From Ideonella alba (GTDB lineage: Bacteria > Pseudomonadota > Gammaproteobacteria > Burkholderiales > Burkholderiaceae_C): 64,000 nucleotides of DNA. Under the pieces are notes generated by a model. That model was given only the letters and a program-made list of their open reading frames with translations. It made no database searches and had not been told where the DNA came from. This document shows, one piece after another, positions 36,178 through 45,268 of the stretch (its first letter is position 1; every line of letters starts with the position of its first letter). The stretch spans positions 1 through 64,000 of the forward strand of contig NZ_JAGQDF010000009.1 in NCBI RefSeq assembly GCF_018069875.1, given 5' to 3'. Made by a program: the position numbers and the translations under genes.

Positions 36178-38013
36178 TCAGCGACCGCGCAGAAACAGGG
36201 CGTCGAGCTCTTTCATCGACACCTGGCGCCAGGTCGGGCGGCCGTGGTTGCACTGGTCGGCCCGCTCGGTGGCCTCCATCTGGCGCAGCAGGGCGTTCAT
36301 CTCCTCCAGCGTCAGCCGGCGGTTGGCGCGCACCGCGCCGTGGCAGGCCATGGTGGCCAGCAGCTCGTCGCGGGCGCGGGTGAGCAGGTGGCCGGCATCC
36401 GCCTCGGCCAGCTCGGTCAACTCGCGCAGCACCGAACGCGCCAGCTCCACCGGGTCGGCGTCGGGCAGGGCCGCCGGACGGCTGCGCACCGCCAGCCGGC
36501 CCGGGCCCAGCGCGGACAGGTCCAGGCCCAGCGCCTGCAGTTCGTCGGCGCGGGCTTCGGCGGTGGCCACCTCGGTGGGCGTGGCGGCGAAGGTGGCCGG
36601 GATCAGCAGCGGTTGGGCGGCCAGCGCCGCCTGGTCGGCCGCGGCCTTCAGGCGTTCGTAGACGATGCGCTCGTGCGCCGCGTGCATGTCGACCACCACC
36701 AGGCCCTGGGCGTTCTCGGCCAGGATGTAGACGCCGGCCAGCTGGCCCAGCGCGCGGCCCAGCGGCCAGTCGTGTTCAGGGGTTGGCGCGGGCACCGACG
36801 CGCTGGGTTCAGCGGCCAGCAGCCGCGTCGCGCCGGTCTCGACCGGCAGCGGGGCCCGCGGCTCGGGGGCGTAAAGCGCGCCCAGATCGGCCAGCGAGAG
36901 GCGCGATTGATGGGCGGTGGGTGGCAGGCCGGCGAAGCGAAAGCCGCTGCCGGCCACCGGGGTCTCGGGCAGGGTGATCGGCGCGGGCGCGGCCACGATC
37001 GGCGCCGCACCGCCCGGCGCGGCCAGCGCCTGGGTCACCGCGCGCCGCACCGCGGCGTAGACCTCGCCCGAATCGCGAAAGCGCACCTCGATCTTGGTCG
37101 GGTGCACGTTGACGTCCACCCGCGTGGGGTCGATGTCGATGAACAGCACATAGACCGGCTGGCGCTGGCCATGCAGCACGTCTTCATAGGCGCTGCGCAG
37201 CGCATGCTGGACCAGCTTGTCGCGCACGAAGCGGCCGTTGACATAGCAGAACTGCTGGTCGGCGCGGGCGCGGGCGGCCTCGGGCAGGCCGACGCGGCCG
37301 ATCAGGCGCATCGGGCCGGCCTGCACGTCCAGCGCGCGGCTCTGGGCCAGGAAGTCCTCGCCCAGGATGTCGGCAAAGCGCTGCTCGTGGCTGCCGCGCT
37401 TCCACTGCTCGACCAGCTTGCCCTCGTGCCACACCGCGAAGCCCACGTCGGGCCGGGCCAGCGCGTGGCGGCGCACGGCTTCCACCGCGTGGGCCAGCTC
37501 GGTGGCTTCGCTCTTCAGGAACTTGCGCCGCGCCGGCGTGCTGAAGAACAGCTCGCGCACCTCGATGCTGGTGCCCTGGGCGCGCGCCGCCGGCGCCAGC
37601 TCGCCGCTGCGGGCGTCCAGACGCTGGGCGTGGGCGGCGTCGGCGGGGCGGCTGACGATGGCGGTCTCGGAGACCGAGGCGATGGCCGCCAGCGCCTCAC
37701 CCCGGAACCCCATCGTCGACACGCCTTCCAGCTCTTCCAGCGTGCGGATCTTGCTGGTGGCATGACGGCGCAGCGCCAGCGGCAGCTCCTCGGGCGGAAT
37801 GCCGCAGCCGTCGTCCTCCACCACGATGGCGCGGATGCCGCCCGCCACCAGGCGCACCGTGACCTGCGTGGCACCGGCGTCCAGCGCGTTGTCCACCAGC
37901 TCGCGCACCACCGAGGCCGGTCGCTCCACCACCTCGCCGGCGGCGATCTGGCTGACGAGCTCGTCGGGCAGTTCGCGGATCGGGCGGCGGGGCGGGGCGG
38001 CGGTCTCGGTCAT
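36178..38013 (-). CDS. mutL: DNA mismatch repair protein MutL
   Basis: A 611-residue MutL. The N-terminal GHKL ATPase has [26 protein letters not shown], and [22 protein letters not shown] and [14 protein letters not shown] close that half. A variable linker (about 340-420) follows. The C-terminal dimerisation domain keeps an endonuclease-like motif [12 protein letters not shown] (canonical DQHAxxExxxxE) and CNHGRPTW, so it may belong to the nicking MutL class. The ATG at 38013 precedes the conserved start; the open frame upstream runs into the neighbouring gene. Transcribed after a binding-protein gene, 22 bases apart. Confidence 0.96.
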   Translation of the reverse strand: MTETAAPPRRPIRELPDELVSQIAAGEVVERPASVVRELVDNALDAGATQVTVRLVAGGIRAIVVEDDGCGIPPEELPLALRRHATSKIRTLEELEGVSTMGFRGEALAAIASVSETAIVSRPADAAHAQRLDARSGELAPAARAQGTSIEVRELFFSTPARRKFLKSEATELAHAVEAVRRHALARPDVGFAVWHEGKLVEQWKRGSHEQRFADILGEDFLAQSRALDVQAGPMRLIGRVGLPEAARARADQQFCYVNGRFVRDKLVQHALRSAYEDVLHGQRQPVYVLFIDIDPTRVDVNVHPTKIEVRFRDSGEVYAAVRRAVTQALAAPGGAAPIVAAPAPITLPETPVAGSGFRFAGLPPTAHQSRLSLADLGALYAPEPRAPLPVETGATRLLAAEPSASVPAPTPEHDWPLGRALGQLAGVYILAENAQGLVVVDMHAAHERIVYERLKAAADQAALAAQPLLIPATFAATPTEVATAEARADELQALGLDLSALGPGRLAVRSRPAALPDADPVELARSVLRELTELAEADAGHLLTRARDELLATMACHGAVRANRRLTLEEMNALLRQMEATERADQCNHGRPTWRQVSMKELDALFLRGR

Positions 38014-38035
38014 CGCCGGATTGTAGAAAGCCGAC

Positions 38036-39166
38036 TCAGCGCAGGAACTTCCCCTGGGCATTGACCTGCACCAGCTCGACGAAGCGCGAGCCGGTGGCGT
38101 CATCGCTGAAGTCCAGGTCCAGCCCGCCGACGCGGCCCTTGAAGCCGCGCATCACCGTGTGCAGGCCGGCGCGGGTGGGCTCCTTGCCGCAGCGGCGCAA
38201 CGCCTCCAGCAGCACCAGGGCGTTCAGGTAGCCCTCGTAGCTGGTGTAGCTCACAGGGGTCTTGGCGGCGTCGCACAGCTGCTGGAACTGGCGCGCGGTG
38301 GGGTCGGCGCCGCTCCAGGGGTAGGGCACGGTCTGGCAGATCGCCAGCCCGCGCAGCCGCGCGCCCAGCGTGGCCGCGACCTTTTCGCCGGCCACGGTGG
38401 ACATGCCGTAGAAGCTGGGGCTGCGGCCCTTGGCCCACAGACCCTCCATCAGCTGGGCCACCGGCGGGCCCGAGAGGAACATCACCACCGCCTGGGGATC
38501 CAGCCTGGCCAGGGTGTCCACCGCCTGGGCCAGCTGGCTGCCGTCATTGCCCACGGCGACCGCCCCCAGCAGGTCCTTGCCGCTGCGCTTCTTCAGCGCC
38601 TGCTGGACCAGGGCCAGCACTTCGGTGCCGCCCGGGTTGTCCAGATGGGCCACCGCCAGGCGCTCGACGCCCAGCGTGCTCAGGTGCTGCACCAGCTTCT
38701 CGGCCTCACGGCCGTAGCCGGCGCGGATGAAGTAGGCCGCCCCGCGCGCCTTCTGGCGCACGCTGTCGGCCACCGCGAAGTTGCCCACCAGGGGCACGCC
38801 GGTGTCGCGCAGCAGCGGGGTGACCGCGGCGATCGTGCCAGAGCCGACGCCGCCGAAGAAGGCGAACACCCCCGGGTCCTGCAGCAGGGTGCGGTAGTTG
38901 CGCTGGGCCAGGTCGGGCTTGAGTTCGTCGTCCAGCGAGACCAGCCGGACCTGCCGGCCACCGATGCCGCCGCGCGCATTGGCATCGGCCAGGGCCAGCG
39001 CGGCGCCGGCATTGAACATCTGCAGCGACAGCCCCAGCGGGCCGCTGAGCACGGCGCTCTGGCCGATCAGGATCTCGCGCTCGCTGACACCCGGCTCGGC
39101 CGCCCGGCTCCAGGCGGGCCAGGCCGCCGCCAACGCGGCCAGGGCCGCCTCCCGTCGTCGCCACAT
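38036..39166 (-). CDS. Branched-chain amino-acid-type ABC substrate-binding protein (orphan)
   Basis: A 376-residue periplasmic binding protein of the Leu/Ile/Val (type I) class. It has a signal peptide (MWRRREAALAALAAAWPAWSRAAEP) and the family start ILIGQSAVLSGPLG, with FAFFGGVGSGTIAAVTPLL and YTSYEGYLNALVLLEAL further on. No permease or ATPase genes lie nearby, so it either serves a transporter encoded elsewhere or acts as a ligand sensor, as many orphan binding proteins of this class in betaproteobacteria appear to. Ligand unknown. Confidence 0.88.
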   Translation of the reverse strand: MWRRREAALAALAAAWPAWSRAAEPGVSEREILIGQSAVLSGPLGLSLQMFNAGAALALADANARGGIGGRQVRLVSLDDELKPDLAQRNYRTLLQDPGVFAFFGGVGSGTIAAVTPLLRDTGVPLVGNFAVADSVRQKARGAAYFIRAGYGREAEKLVQHLSTLGVERLAVAHLDNPGGTEVLALVQQALKKRSGKDLLGAVAVGNDGSQLAQAVDTLARLDPQAVVMFLSGPPVAQLMEGLWAKGRSPSFYGMSTVAGEKVAATLGARLRGLAICQTVPYPWSGADPTARQFQQLCDAAKTPVSYTSYEGYLNALVLLEALRRCGKEPTRAGLHTVMRGFKGRVGGLDLDFSDDATGSRFVELVQVNAQGKFLR

Positions 39167-39284
39167 GCGTGGGTGTTCCTTGGTGAATCAGCGCCGGACA
39201 GACGGCGCGTTGGGTCCAGTGTCGGTAACGCCTGCCGGCTTGGGCATCAGGGTTGCCACGGAGCCGCTGGCGATAATGCGGCGG

Positions 39285-39923
39285 ATGGATCTGCTTGCCC
39301 TGCTGGTCGACTTCGTGCTGCATGTCGACGTTCACCTTGCCCAGTTCGTCACCCAGTACGGCGCCTGGGTCTACGCCCTGCTGTTCCTGATCATCTTCGT
39401 CGAGACCGGCGTGGTGGTGATGCCCTTCCTGCCGGGCGATTCGCTGCTGTTCGTGGTGGGCGCGCTGTGTGGCGCCGGCCTGATGCAGTACCAGTTGGCG
39501 GTGCCGTTGATGCTGGTGGCGGCCGTGGCCGGCAACCAGAGCAACTACACGATCGGCCGGGCGCTGGGCCCCAAGGTCTTCCAGTGGGAGAACTCGCGCT
39601 TCTTCAACCGCCGCGCCTTCGACCAGGCGCACGCCTTCTACGAGCGCTATGGCGGCATCACCATCGTCATCGCCCGCTTCATGCCGTTCCTGCGCACCTT
39701 CGCGCCCTTCGTGGCCGGGGTGGCGCAGATGACCCGCAGCCGCTTCACCTTCTTCGACGTCACCGGCGGCACGCTGTGGGTGGTGGGCGTGACCAGCGCC
39801 GGCTACTTCTTCGGCCACCTGCCCTGGGTGAAGGAGAACCTGGACAAGATCATCTGGGCGATGATCTTCATCCCCGGCGGCCTGGCCCTGCTGGGCGCCT
39901 GGCGGGCCCGCCGCAAGGCGTGA
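39285..39923 (+). CDS. DedA-family membrane protein
   Basis: A 212-residue DedA/VTT-domain protein. The signatures are clear: FVETGVVVMPFLPGDSLLF, the conserved FYERYGGITIVIARFMPFLRT with its Arg and Pro, and GTLWVVGVTSAGYFFG. DedA proteins recycle undecaprenyl phosphate or other lipid carriers across the inner membrane. The ATG at 39285 gives the usual short start; another in-frame ATG lies 9 bases earlier. Divergent from the binding-protein gene. It closes the housekeeping section before the C1 island. Confidence 0.93.
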   Translation: MDLLALLVDFVLHVDVHLAQFVTQYGAWVYALLFLIIFVETGVVVMPFLPGDSLLFVVGALCGAGLMQYQLAVPLMLVAAVAGNQSNYTIGRALGPKVFQWENSRFFNRRAFDQAHAFYERYGGITIVIARFMPFLRTFAPFVAGVAQMTRSRFTFFDVTGGTLWVVGVTSAGYFFGHLPWVKENLDKIIWAMIFIPGGLALLGAWRARRKA

Positions 39924-40065
39924 CAGATTGTCCCCGCCGCGGGTCAGGCGGGCGGCCGCGGGGCGGGGTGGCCGACGGGCCCGCGGGCGGCCTGCCGCCG
40001 GGCGTGGATGGCCACCGCGGGACATCCCTGAGCGCATGGGAACACCCTTTGCTTACCGTCTGTGC

Positions 40066-41178
40066 ATGACCGCGTCCGCCGACCCCGCCACGCCCCGCCT
40101 CGTCAGCGTCGACGCACCTGGGCGCCTGCACCTGGGCTTTCTGGATCCGTCCGCCTCGCTGGGGCGTCGTTTCGGCAGCCTGGGCCTGGTGCTGGACGAC
40201 TGGGTCACCCGGGTGGAGCTGCGCGCTGCGCCGGGCGCCACCGACCTCTTCACCGCCGACACCCCCGAGGCCCGCGCCGAACTGCCCCGCGCCGAGGCCC
40301 ATCTGGCAGCACTGAAGTTGCGCACCGGCCAGCCCGCGCCGCTGCACCTGCATCTGGCCCGGGTGCTGCCGGCGCATGCTGGCCTGGGCTCGGGCACCCA
40401 GCTGGCGCTGGCGGTGGGGCGGGCCTTCGCCCGCTGGCACCAGCTGAGCCTGTCCACCGCCACGCTGGCCCATGGCCTGGGCCGGGGCCTGCGCTCGGGC
40501 ATCGGCATCGGCGGCTTCGACCAGGGCGGTCTGCTGCTGGACGGCGGGCCGGGCGCCGATGGTCAGCCGGCGCCCGTGCTGGCGCGGGTGGCGCTGCCGC
40601 CGAACTGGCGGGTGCTGTTGGCCATCGAGCCTGGCGCGCGCGGCCTGTCAGGGGCCGAAGAACGCGCCGCGCTGGCCCGGCTGGCGCCGCTGCCGGCCGC
40701 GGCCGCGGCCGAGATCTGTCACCAGACGCTGATGCGTGTGCTGCCCGGCGCCACCCAGGGGGATTTCCTGGCCTTTGCGATGGGCGTGGGCCGGATCCAG
40801 CAGATCGTCGGCGACCACTTCGCGCCGGCGCAGGACGGCGAGGCCTACACCCGACCCGCGATCGGCCGCCTGATGCGCTGGCTCGAGGCGCATGCCCCGG
40901 CCTTCACCAGCGAGCCGGTGGGGGTGGGCCAGAGCTCCTGGGGCCCCACGTCCTTCGCCTTCGTCAGCCGGCCCGAGCATGGCCAGGCCTTGATCGCCGC
41001 GGCCCGCGCGGCGGGTGCGCTGGCCCAGGGCCTGCAGCTGGTGATGGTGCGTCCGCGCGACCATGGCGCCCTGGTCAGCGACAGCGCTGACACCGCCCAC
41101 CGTGCACCCAGCCGACCCAGCGCCGAGAGCCTGTGGCGCTGGCAACAGACCGAGCAGGCGCCCTGGCGCCTGCACTGA
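40066..41178 (+). CDS. mptG: Beta-ribofuranosylaminobenzene 5'-phosphate synthase (H4MPT biosynthesis)
   Basis: A 370-residue GHMP-kinase-superfamily protein with the glycine-rich motif LPAHAGLGSGTQLALAVG and a start VSVDAPGRLHLGFLDPSA. It matches beta-RFAP synthase, which joins p-aminobenzoate to phosphoribosyl pyrophosphate with loss of CO2, the first committed step of the arylamine side of tetrahydromethanopterin. The pABA itself could come from the pabBC fusion at the other end of the island. The ATG at 40066 is followed soon by homologous sequence; one 30 bases upstream is possible. First gene of the rightward mptG-mtdB-mch-fae run. Confidence 0.92.
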   Translation: MTASADPATPRLVSVDAPGRLHLGFLDPSASLGRRFGSLGLVLDDWVTRVELRAAPGATDLFTADTPEARAELPRAEAHLAALKLRTGQPAPLHLHLARVLPAHAGLGSGTQLALAVGRAFARWHQLSLSTATLAHGLGRGLRSGIGIGGFDQGGLLLDGGPGADGQPAPVLARVALPPNWRVLLAIEPGARGLSGAEERAALARLAPLPAAAAAEICHQTLMRVLPGATQGDFLAFAMGVGRIQQIVGDHFAPAQDGEAYTRPAIGRLMRWLEAHAPAFTSEPVGVGQSSWGPTSFAFVSRPEHGQALIAAARAAGALAQGLQLVMVRPRDHGALVSDSADTAHRAPSRPSAESLWRWQQTEQAPWRLH

Positions 41179-41223
41179 CCGCTTTCAACGACTGTCGCGG
41201 CGCTCCCACGCGCCCCTTGAGCC

Positions 41224-42126
41224 ATGGAACGTCCCTACATCCTGCACATGTTCACCCCGGGCCGCCAGATGAGCCCCTTCGATGTCAACATGGCCGCTGA
41301 TGCCGGCTACCAGGTGCTGGCGCCCTACACCGATGTCACGCTCGACGCGGTGCGCGGTCTGACCCAGGACGCAATCTTCTCGCGCAGCCCCAAGGGCCTG
41401 GCGCGCACCGCCATCTTCATCGGCGGCCGCGACGCGGTGCTGGCGGCCGACATGCTGGAGCGGGCGCAGCAGGCGATGGTGCCGCCGTTCACGGTCTCGC
41501 TGATGGCCGATCCCAGCGGCTCGTACACCACCGCCGCGGCGATGGTGGCGGCGGTCGAGGCCGAACTGGTCGCGATGGGTGCGGGCGGCCTGACGGGCCA
41601 GCGCGTGGTGGTGCTGGGCGGCACCGGCCCGGTCGGCCGCATTGCCGGCGTGATGGCGGCCATGGCGGGCGCCAACGTGGCGCTGTCCAGCCGCAACGGC
41701 ATCGACGTCGCCGAAGAGGCGGCGCAGCAGACCGGCCAGCGCTTCGGCGTCACGCTGCATGGCATCTCGGGGGGTGACCGCGACGCGGTGCGCCGCTCGA
41801 TCGCCGACGCCGATGTCATCCTGGCCACGGCCGCTGCGGGCGTGCAGGTGGTCTCGGCCGAGGACCTGACGGCGGCCACGCGGCTGAAGGTGGCCGCCGA
41901 CGTCAACGCCGTGCCGCCTGAAGGCATCGCCGGGGTGGGCGTGATGGACAAGGGCACGCCGGTGCCCGGCACCCAGGCCCGCGGCCTGGGCGCACTGGCG
42001 ATCGGCAACGTCAAGTACCAGACCCAGCAGCGCCTGCTGCGCTCGATGAACGAATCCGCCGAGCCGGTCGTGCTGGGCTTCGCCGAGGCCTTCGAGGCCG
42101 CGCGGGCCCTGCTGCGCCAGGCATGA
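41224..42126 (+). CDS. mtdB: Methylene-H4MPT dehydrogenase
   Basis: A 300-residue NAD(P)-dependent enzyme oxidising methylene-H4MPT to methenyl-H4MPT. The start ILHMFTPGRQMSPFDVNMA and the Rossmann loop VVVLGGTGPVGRIAGVMAA are typical of the MtdA/MtdB family. I call MtdB rather than MtdA because mch, fae and H4MPT synthesis genes surround it. It acts between Fae and Mch in formaldehyde oxidation. Its stop overlaps the ATP-grasp gene start (42123-42126). All length and motif features are normal. Confidence 0.94.
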   Translation: MERPYILHMFTPGRQMSPFDVNMAADAGYQVLAPYTDVTLDAVRGLTQDAIFSRSPKGLARTAIFIGGRDAVLAADMLERAQQAMVPPFTVSLMADPSGSYTTAAAMVAAVEAELVAMGAGGLTGQRVVVLGGTGPVGRIAGVMAAMAGANVALSSRNGIDVAEEAAQQTGQRFGVTLHGISGGDRDAVRRSIADADVILATAAAGVQVVSAEDLTAATRLKVAADVNAVPPEGIAGVGVMDKGTPVPGTQARGLGALAIGNVKYQTQQRLLRSMNESAEPVVLGFAEAFEAARALLRQA

Positions 42127-43292
42127 CGGTGCACGGTCCGCTGGCGCTGGCGGGCCTGTCGGTCCGGGCGGCGGCGCAGGCGGCCCGGCGCGACGGCCTG
42201 CGCGTGCTGGCGCTGGACCTGTTCGGTGACGCCGACACCTGCGAGGCGGCCGAGGCCTGGCGCCCGCTGGGCGACCCGGCGCGGCCGCAGATCGACGGCG
42301 AGCGCCTGCTGGCGCTGCTGGCGCGGTGCCGCGACGAGCTGGCCGGCTGGTGGCCCGGCAGCGGCTTCGAGGACCGCGCCGACCTGCTGGAGGCCGGCAG
42401 CGCGCTGTGCCCGCTGCTGGGCACGCCGGCCCAGGGCTGGCGCCGGCTGGCCGATCCACGGGCCTTCTTCGAACGCCTGGACGCCTGGGGCATCGCCCAC
42501 CCGGAGGTGGTGTTCCAGCGGCCCGTGCCGGCGCTGGGCTGGCTGCGCAAGCGCGGCGGCAGCCGCGGCGGCGAGCATGTGCAGCCGGCCGATGTGACGG
42601 CGGCCGAACCGGCCGACACGGCTGCGGCCGAACCGGCCGACGGCCCCTGGTACTGGCAGCGCTGGCAGGACGGCGCGACGATGTCGATGACCCTGCTGTG
42701 CGCCGCGCCCGGCCGCGCCTGTGTGCTGGGCCTGAACCGCCAGTGGCACCAGCCGCAGGCGGGCCAGCCCTTTGCCTATGGCGGCGTGCTGGGACCGGTG
42801 GGCCTGCCTGGCCGCGCGAGCAGCCTGTTGCAGGGCGTGGCCGAGCGCCTGGCCGCGGCCTTCGAGCTGCGCGGCGTGGTGGGGGTCGATTTCATCTGGC
42901 ACGAGGACAGCGCCTGGGTCCTGGAGGTCAACCCCCGCTGGCCAGCCAGTGCCGGCCTGTATGCGCCCCAGGGCGGCCTGGTGCGGGCTCACCTGCAGGC
43001 CTGCCTGCATGGCCGCCTGCCGGCGCCGGCCCAGGTGGCGGCCTGGCAGCCGCCGCGCCTGCGCGGGCTGCAACTGCTGCGTCTGGCGCATGACGCCCAG
43101 CTTGACGCCGCCACGGTGGCGCGGTGGGCGCGCCAGCCGGATGTCCATGACCGCCCGTCGGCCGCGATGCGCTTGCCGGCCGGCGCCCCTGTGTGTACCG
43201 TCAGTGCCGAGGCCGACGACGAAGCGGCGCTGCGCCGCCAACTTGACGCCCGCTGCGCCGCACTGGCCTCGACCCTGGAGACCCCCGCATGA
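42123..43292 (+). CDS. ATP-grasp protein of the H4MPT gene cluster, reaction unknown
   Basis: A 389-residue protein with an ATP-grasp-like core: FELRGVVGVDFIWHEDSAWVLEVNPRWPAS holds the metal-binding Asp/Glu/Asn set seen in carboxylate-amine ligases. It sits between mtdB and mch with ATGA overlaps at both sides, as a gene of this type does in other H4MPT-using methylotrophs, where it is thought to act in cofactor synthesis. It likely ligates an amino acid or other amine to a pterin or furan precursor, but the substrate is unknown. An Ala/Glu/Pro-rich insertion (about 160-175) contains a short direct repeat and looks like a flexible loop. Confidence 0.85.
   Translation: MTVHGPLALAGLSVRAAAQAARRDGLRVLALDLFGDADTCEAAEAWRPLGDPARPQIDGERLLALLARCRDELAGWWPGSGFEDRADLLEAGSALCPLLGTPAQGWRRLADPRAFFERLDAWGIAHPEVVFQRPVPALGWLRKRGGSRGGEHVQPADVTAAEPADTAAAEPADGPWYWQRWQDGATMSMTLLCAAPGRACVLGLNRQWHQPQAGQPFAYGGVLGPVGLPGRASSLLQGVAERLAAAFELRGVVGVDFIWHEDSAWVLEVNPRWPASAGLYAPQGGLVRAHLQACLHGRLPAPAQVAAWQPPRLRGLQLLRLAHDAQLDAATVARWARQPDVHDRPSAAMRLPAGAPVCTVSAEADDEAALRRQLDARCAALASTLETPA
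42600..42641. repeat. 18-bp direct repeat inside the ATP-grasp gene
   Basis: GCGGCCGAACCGGCCGAC occurs at 42600-42617 and again at 42624-42641, a 24-base period. It encodes AAEPAD twice in a linker. Being a multiple of three, unit changes would keep the frame. Confidence 0.8.
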
Positions 43293-44287
43293 GTTCCACG
43301 ACCAGCCACCGCGCCTGGCCCAGCCCCAACGACCTGGCCGTGCCCCTGGTGGCCCAGCTGCTGCAGGACGCCGAGCGCCTGGGCGTGTGCTGGACCCGCG
43401 ACGAGCGCGGTACCTGCATCGTGGACGCCGGCATCGACGCCCCGGGCAGCATCGCCGCGGGCCTGCTCATCGGTCGCATCTGCATGGGCGGCCTGGGCGA
43501 GGTCTCGCTGGTCACCGACGGCCGCCACGGCTGGGCCAACTGGCTGCAGGTCAGCAGCCCGCAGCCCGTGCTGGCCTGCCTGGGCAGCCAGTACGCCGGC
43601 TGGAGCCTGGCCGCCAGCAAGGAGGAGACTGGCGGCAAGAAGTTCTTCGCCCTGGGATCCGGCCCGGCACGGGCGCTGGCAGCCAAGGAGAAGCTGTTCG
43701 ACGAGCTGGCCTGGCGCGACGCCGCAGGCAGCGGCGTGCTGGTGCTGGAGGTCGATCGCGCGCCGCCGCGGGTGGTGATCGACAAGGTGCTGCGCGACAC
43801 CGGCCTGGCGCCCGAGGCGCTGACCATCGTGCTCACCCCCACCAGCAGCCGCGCCGGCACCACCCAGGTGGTGGCCCGGGTGCTGGAGGTGGCGCTGCAC
43901 AAGGCGCATGAGCTGGGGATTGCGCTGGACGACATCGTCGACGGCACCGCCAGTGCGCCGCTGCCGTCGCCCACCGCCGACGGTGCGCAGGCCATGGGCC
44001 GCACCAACGACGCCATCCTCTACGGTGGCCTGGTCACGCTGTCGGTCAACGGCGAGGTCGAGGCGGCGCGGTCGCTGGCCCAGCGCCTGCCCTCGGGCAC
44101 CTCGCGCGACTACGGCAAACCCTTCGCCGACATCTTCTCGGCCGCCGGCTACGACTTCTACAAGATCGATCCGGCGCTGTTCGCTCCGGCCGCGGTGGTG
44201 GTGCAGCACCTGCCCAGTGGCCGCAGCTTCGAGGCCGGTCGGCTGGACATGCCGGTGCTGCTGCAGGGCTGGCGCGAGGCGGCCTGA
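43289..44287 (+). CDS. mch: Methenyl-H4MPT cyclohydrolase
   Basis: A 332-residue Mch that hydrolyses methenyl-H4MPT to formyl-H4MPT. Recognisable blocks are IAAGLLIGRICMGGLGEVSL, SPQPVLACLGSQYAGWSL, GSGPARALAAKEKLF and NDAILYGGLVTLSV. It overlaps the ATP-grasp gene by 4 bases and is followed after 2 bases by a RimK-like gene. It forms the middle step between MtdB and the Fhc complex. Length is normal and no key region is missing. Confidence 0.96.
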   Translation: MSSTTSHRAWPSPNDLAVPLVAQLLQDAERLGVCWTRDERGTCIVDAGIDAPGSIAAGLLIGRICMGGLGEVSLVTDGRHGWANWLQVSSPQPVLACLGSQYAGWSLAASKEETGGKKFFALGSGPARALAAKEKLFDELAWRDAAGSGVLVLEVDRAPPRVVIDKVLRDTGLAPEALTIVLTPTSSRAGTTQVVARVLEVALHKAHELGIALDDIVDGTASAPLPSPTADGAQAMGRTNDAILYGGLVTLSVNGEVEAARSLAQRLPSGTSRDYGKPFADIFSAAGYDFYKIDPALFAPAAVVVQHLPSGRSFEAGRLDMPVLLQGWREAA

Positions 44288-44289
44288 GC

Positions 44290-45219
44290 ATGACGATGCG
44301 CGTGGCGATCATGACCGACGAGGTCGGCTGGCACACCCGCCAGCTGCAGGCGGCGCTGCGCGCACGCGGCGCCCAGGGCCGCTGCCTGGACCTGGCCGAC
44401 TGCGGCATCGACACCAGCGCCACGCACCACGGCCTGCGCCTGCCTGGCTTCGAGCGCGCGCTGCCCGAGGCGGTGATCGTGCGCGGCATCGCTGGCGGCA
44501 GCTTCGAGCAGGTCACACAGCGCCTGGGCGTGCTGCACGTGCTGCGTGAGCTGGGTGTGCCGGTCTACAACGATGCCCGTGCGATCGAGCGCACCGTGGA
44601 CAAGGCGATGACCACGCTGCTGCTGCACGCCGCCGGCCTGCCCACACCGCCCACCTGGACCTCGGAGAGCGAGGCCGTGGCGCGCCGCATCGTCGCCCGC
44701 GAGGCCGCGGCCGGCCACGCGCTGGTGCTCAAGCCGCTGTTCGGCTCGCAGGGGCGGGGTCTGGTGCGGGTGGGCCAGGTCGAGGGGAGCTTCGAGCCAC
44801 TGCCCAGCCTGGCCGGGCCGCCCTTCAACGGCCTGGCCTACCTGCAGCGCTGGGTGCCACCGCTGTCCGAGCCGGGTTTCGACTGGCGCGTGCTGGTGAT
44901 CGGTGGCCAGGCCCGCGCGGCCATGCAGCGCGTCAGCGGCCACTGGATCCACAACATCAAGCAGGGCGCGCGGCCGGTGGCGGCGGCGCTGACGCCCGAG
45001 CTGGCCGATCTGGCCGAGCGCGCCTCGGCGGCGCTGGGACTGGACTATGCCGGAGTCGACATCCTGCCCACCCGGGACGGTCTGACCGTGCTGGAGGTCA
45101 ACGGCATCGCCGCCTGGCAGGGTTTGCAGCGGGTGACCGGCTTCTCCATCGCCCAGGCGCTGGTGGACGACCTGCTGGCGCGACGCTGCGCCGATCGCAG
45201 CGCCGCGCGGCGCGCATGA
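44290..45219 (+). CDS. RimK-like ATP-grasp ligase of the H4MPT cluster
   Basis: A 309-residue ATP-grasp enzyme of the RimK/MptN type. Motifs in order: ERTVDKAMTTLLLHAAGLPTP, the ATP-binding LVLKPLFGSQGRGLVRV, DWRVLVIGGQARAAMQRVSG, and the metal site YAGVDILP, LEVNGIAAWQGLQ. In archaea MptN adds a glutamyl residue to tetrahydrosarcinapterin precursors; here a glutamate ligase for dephospho-H4MPT or for the polyglutamylated methanofuran is plausible. The starting ATG is 2 bases after the mch stop, so the two are co-translated. Exact substrate not established. Confidence 0.85.
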   Translation: MTMRVAIMTDEVGWHTRQLQAALRARGAQGRCLDLADCGIDTSATHHGLRLPGFERALPEAVIVRGIAGGSFEQVTQRLGVLHVLRELGVPVYNDARAIERTVDKAMTTLLLHAAGLPTPPTWTSESEAVARRIVAREAAAGHALVLKPLFGSQGRGLVRVGQVEGSFEPLPSLAGPPFNGLAYLQRWVPPLSEPGFDWRVLVIGGQARAAMQRVSGHWIHNIKQGARPVAAALTPELADLAERASAALGLDYAGVDILPTRDGLTVLEVNGIAAWQGLQRVTGFSIAQALVDDLLARRCADRSAARRA

Positions 45220-45268
45220 GTCCCCTCCCGCCCCGCCAGCGGGCGCCTGCCGCAGGCCGGGGCGGGCC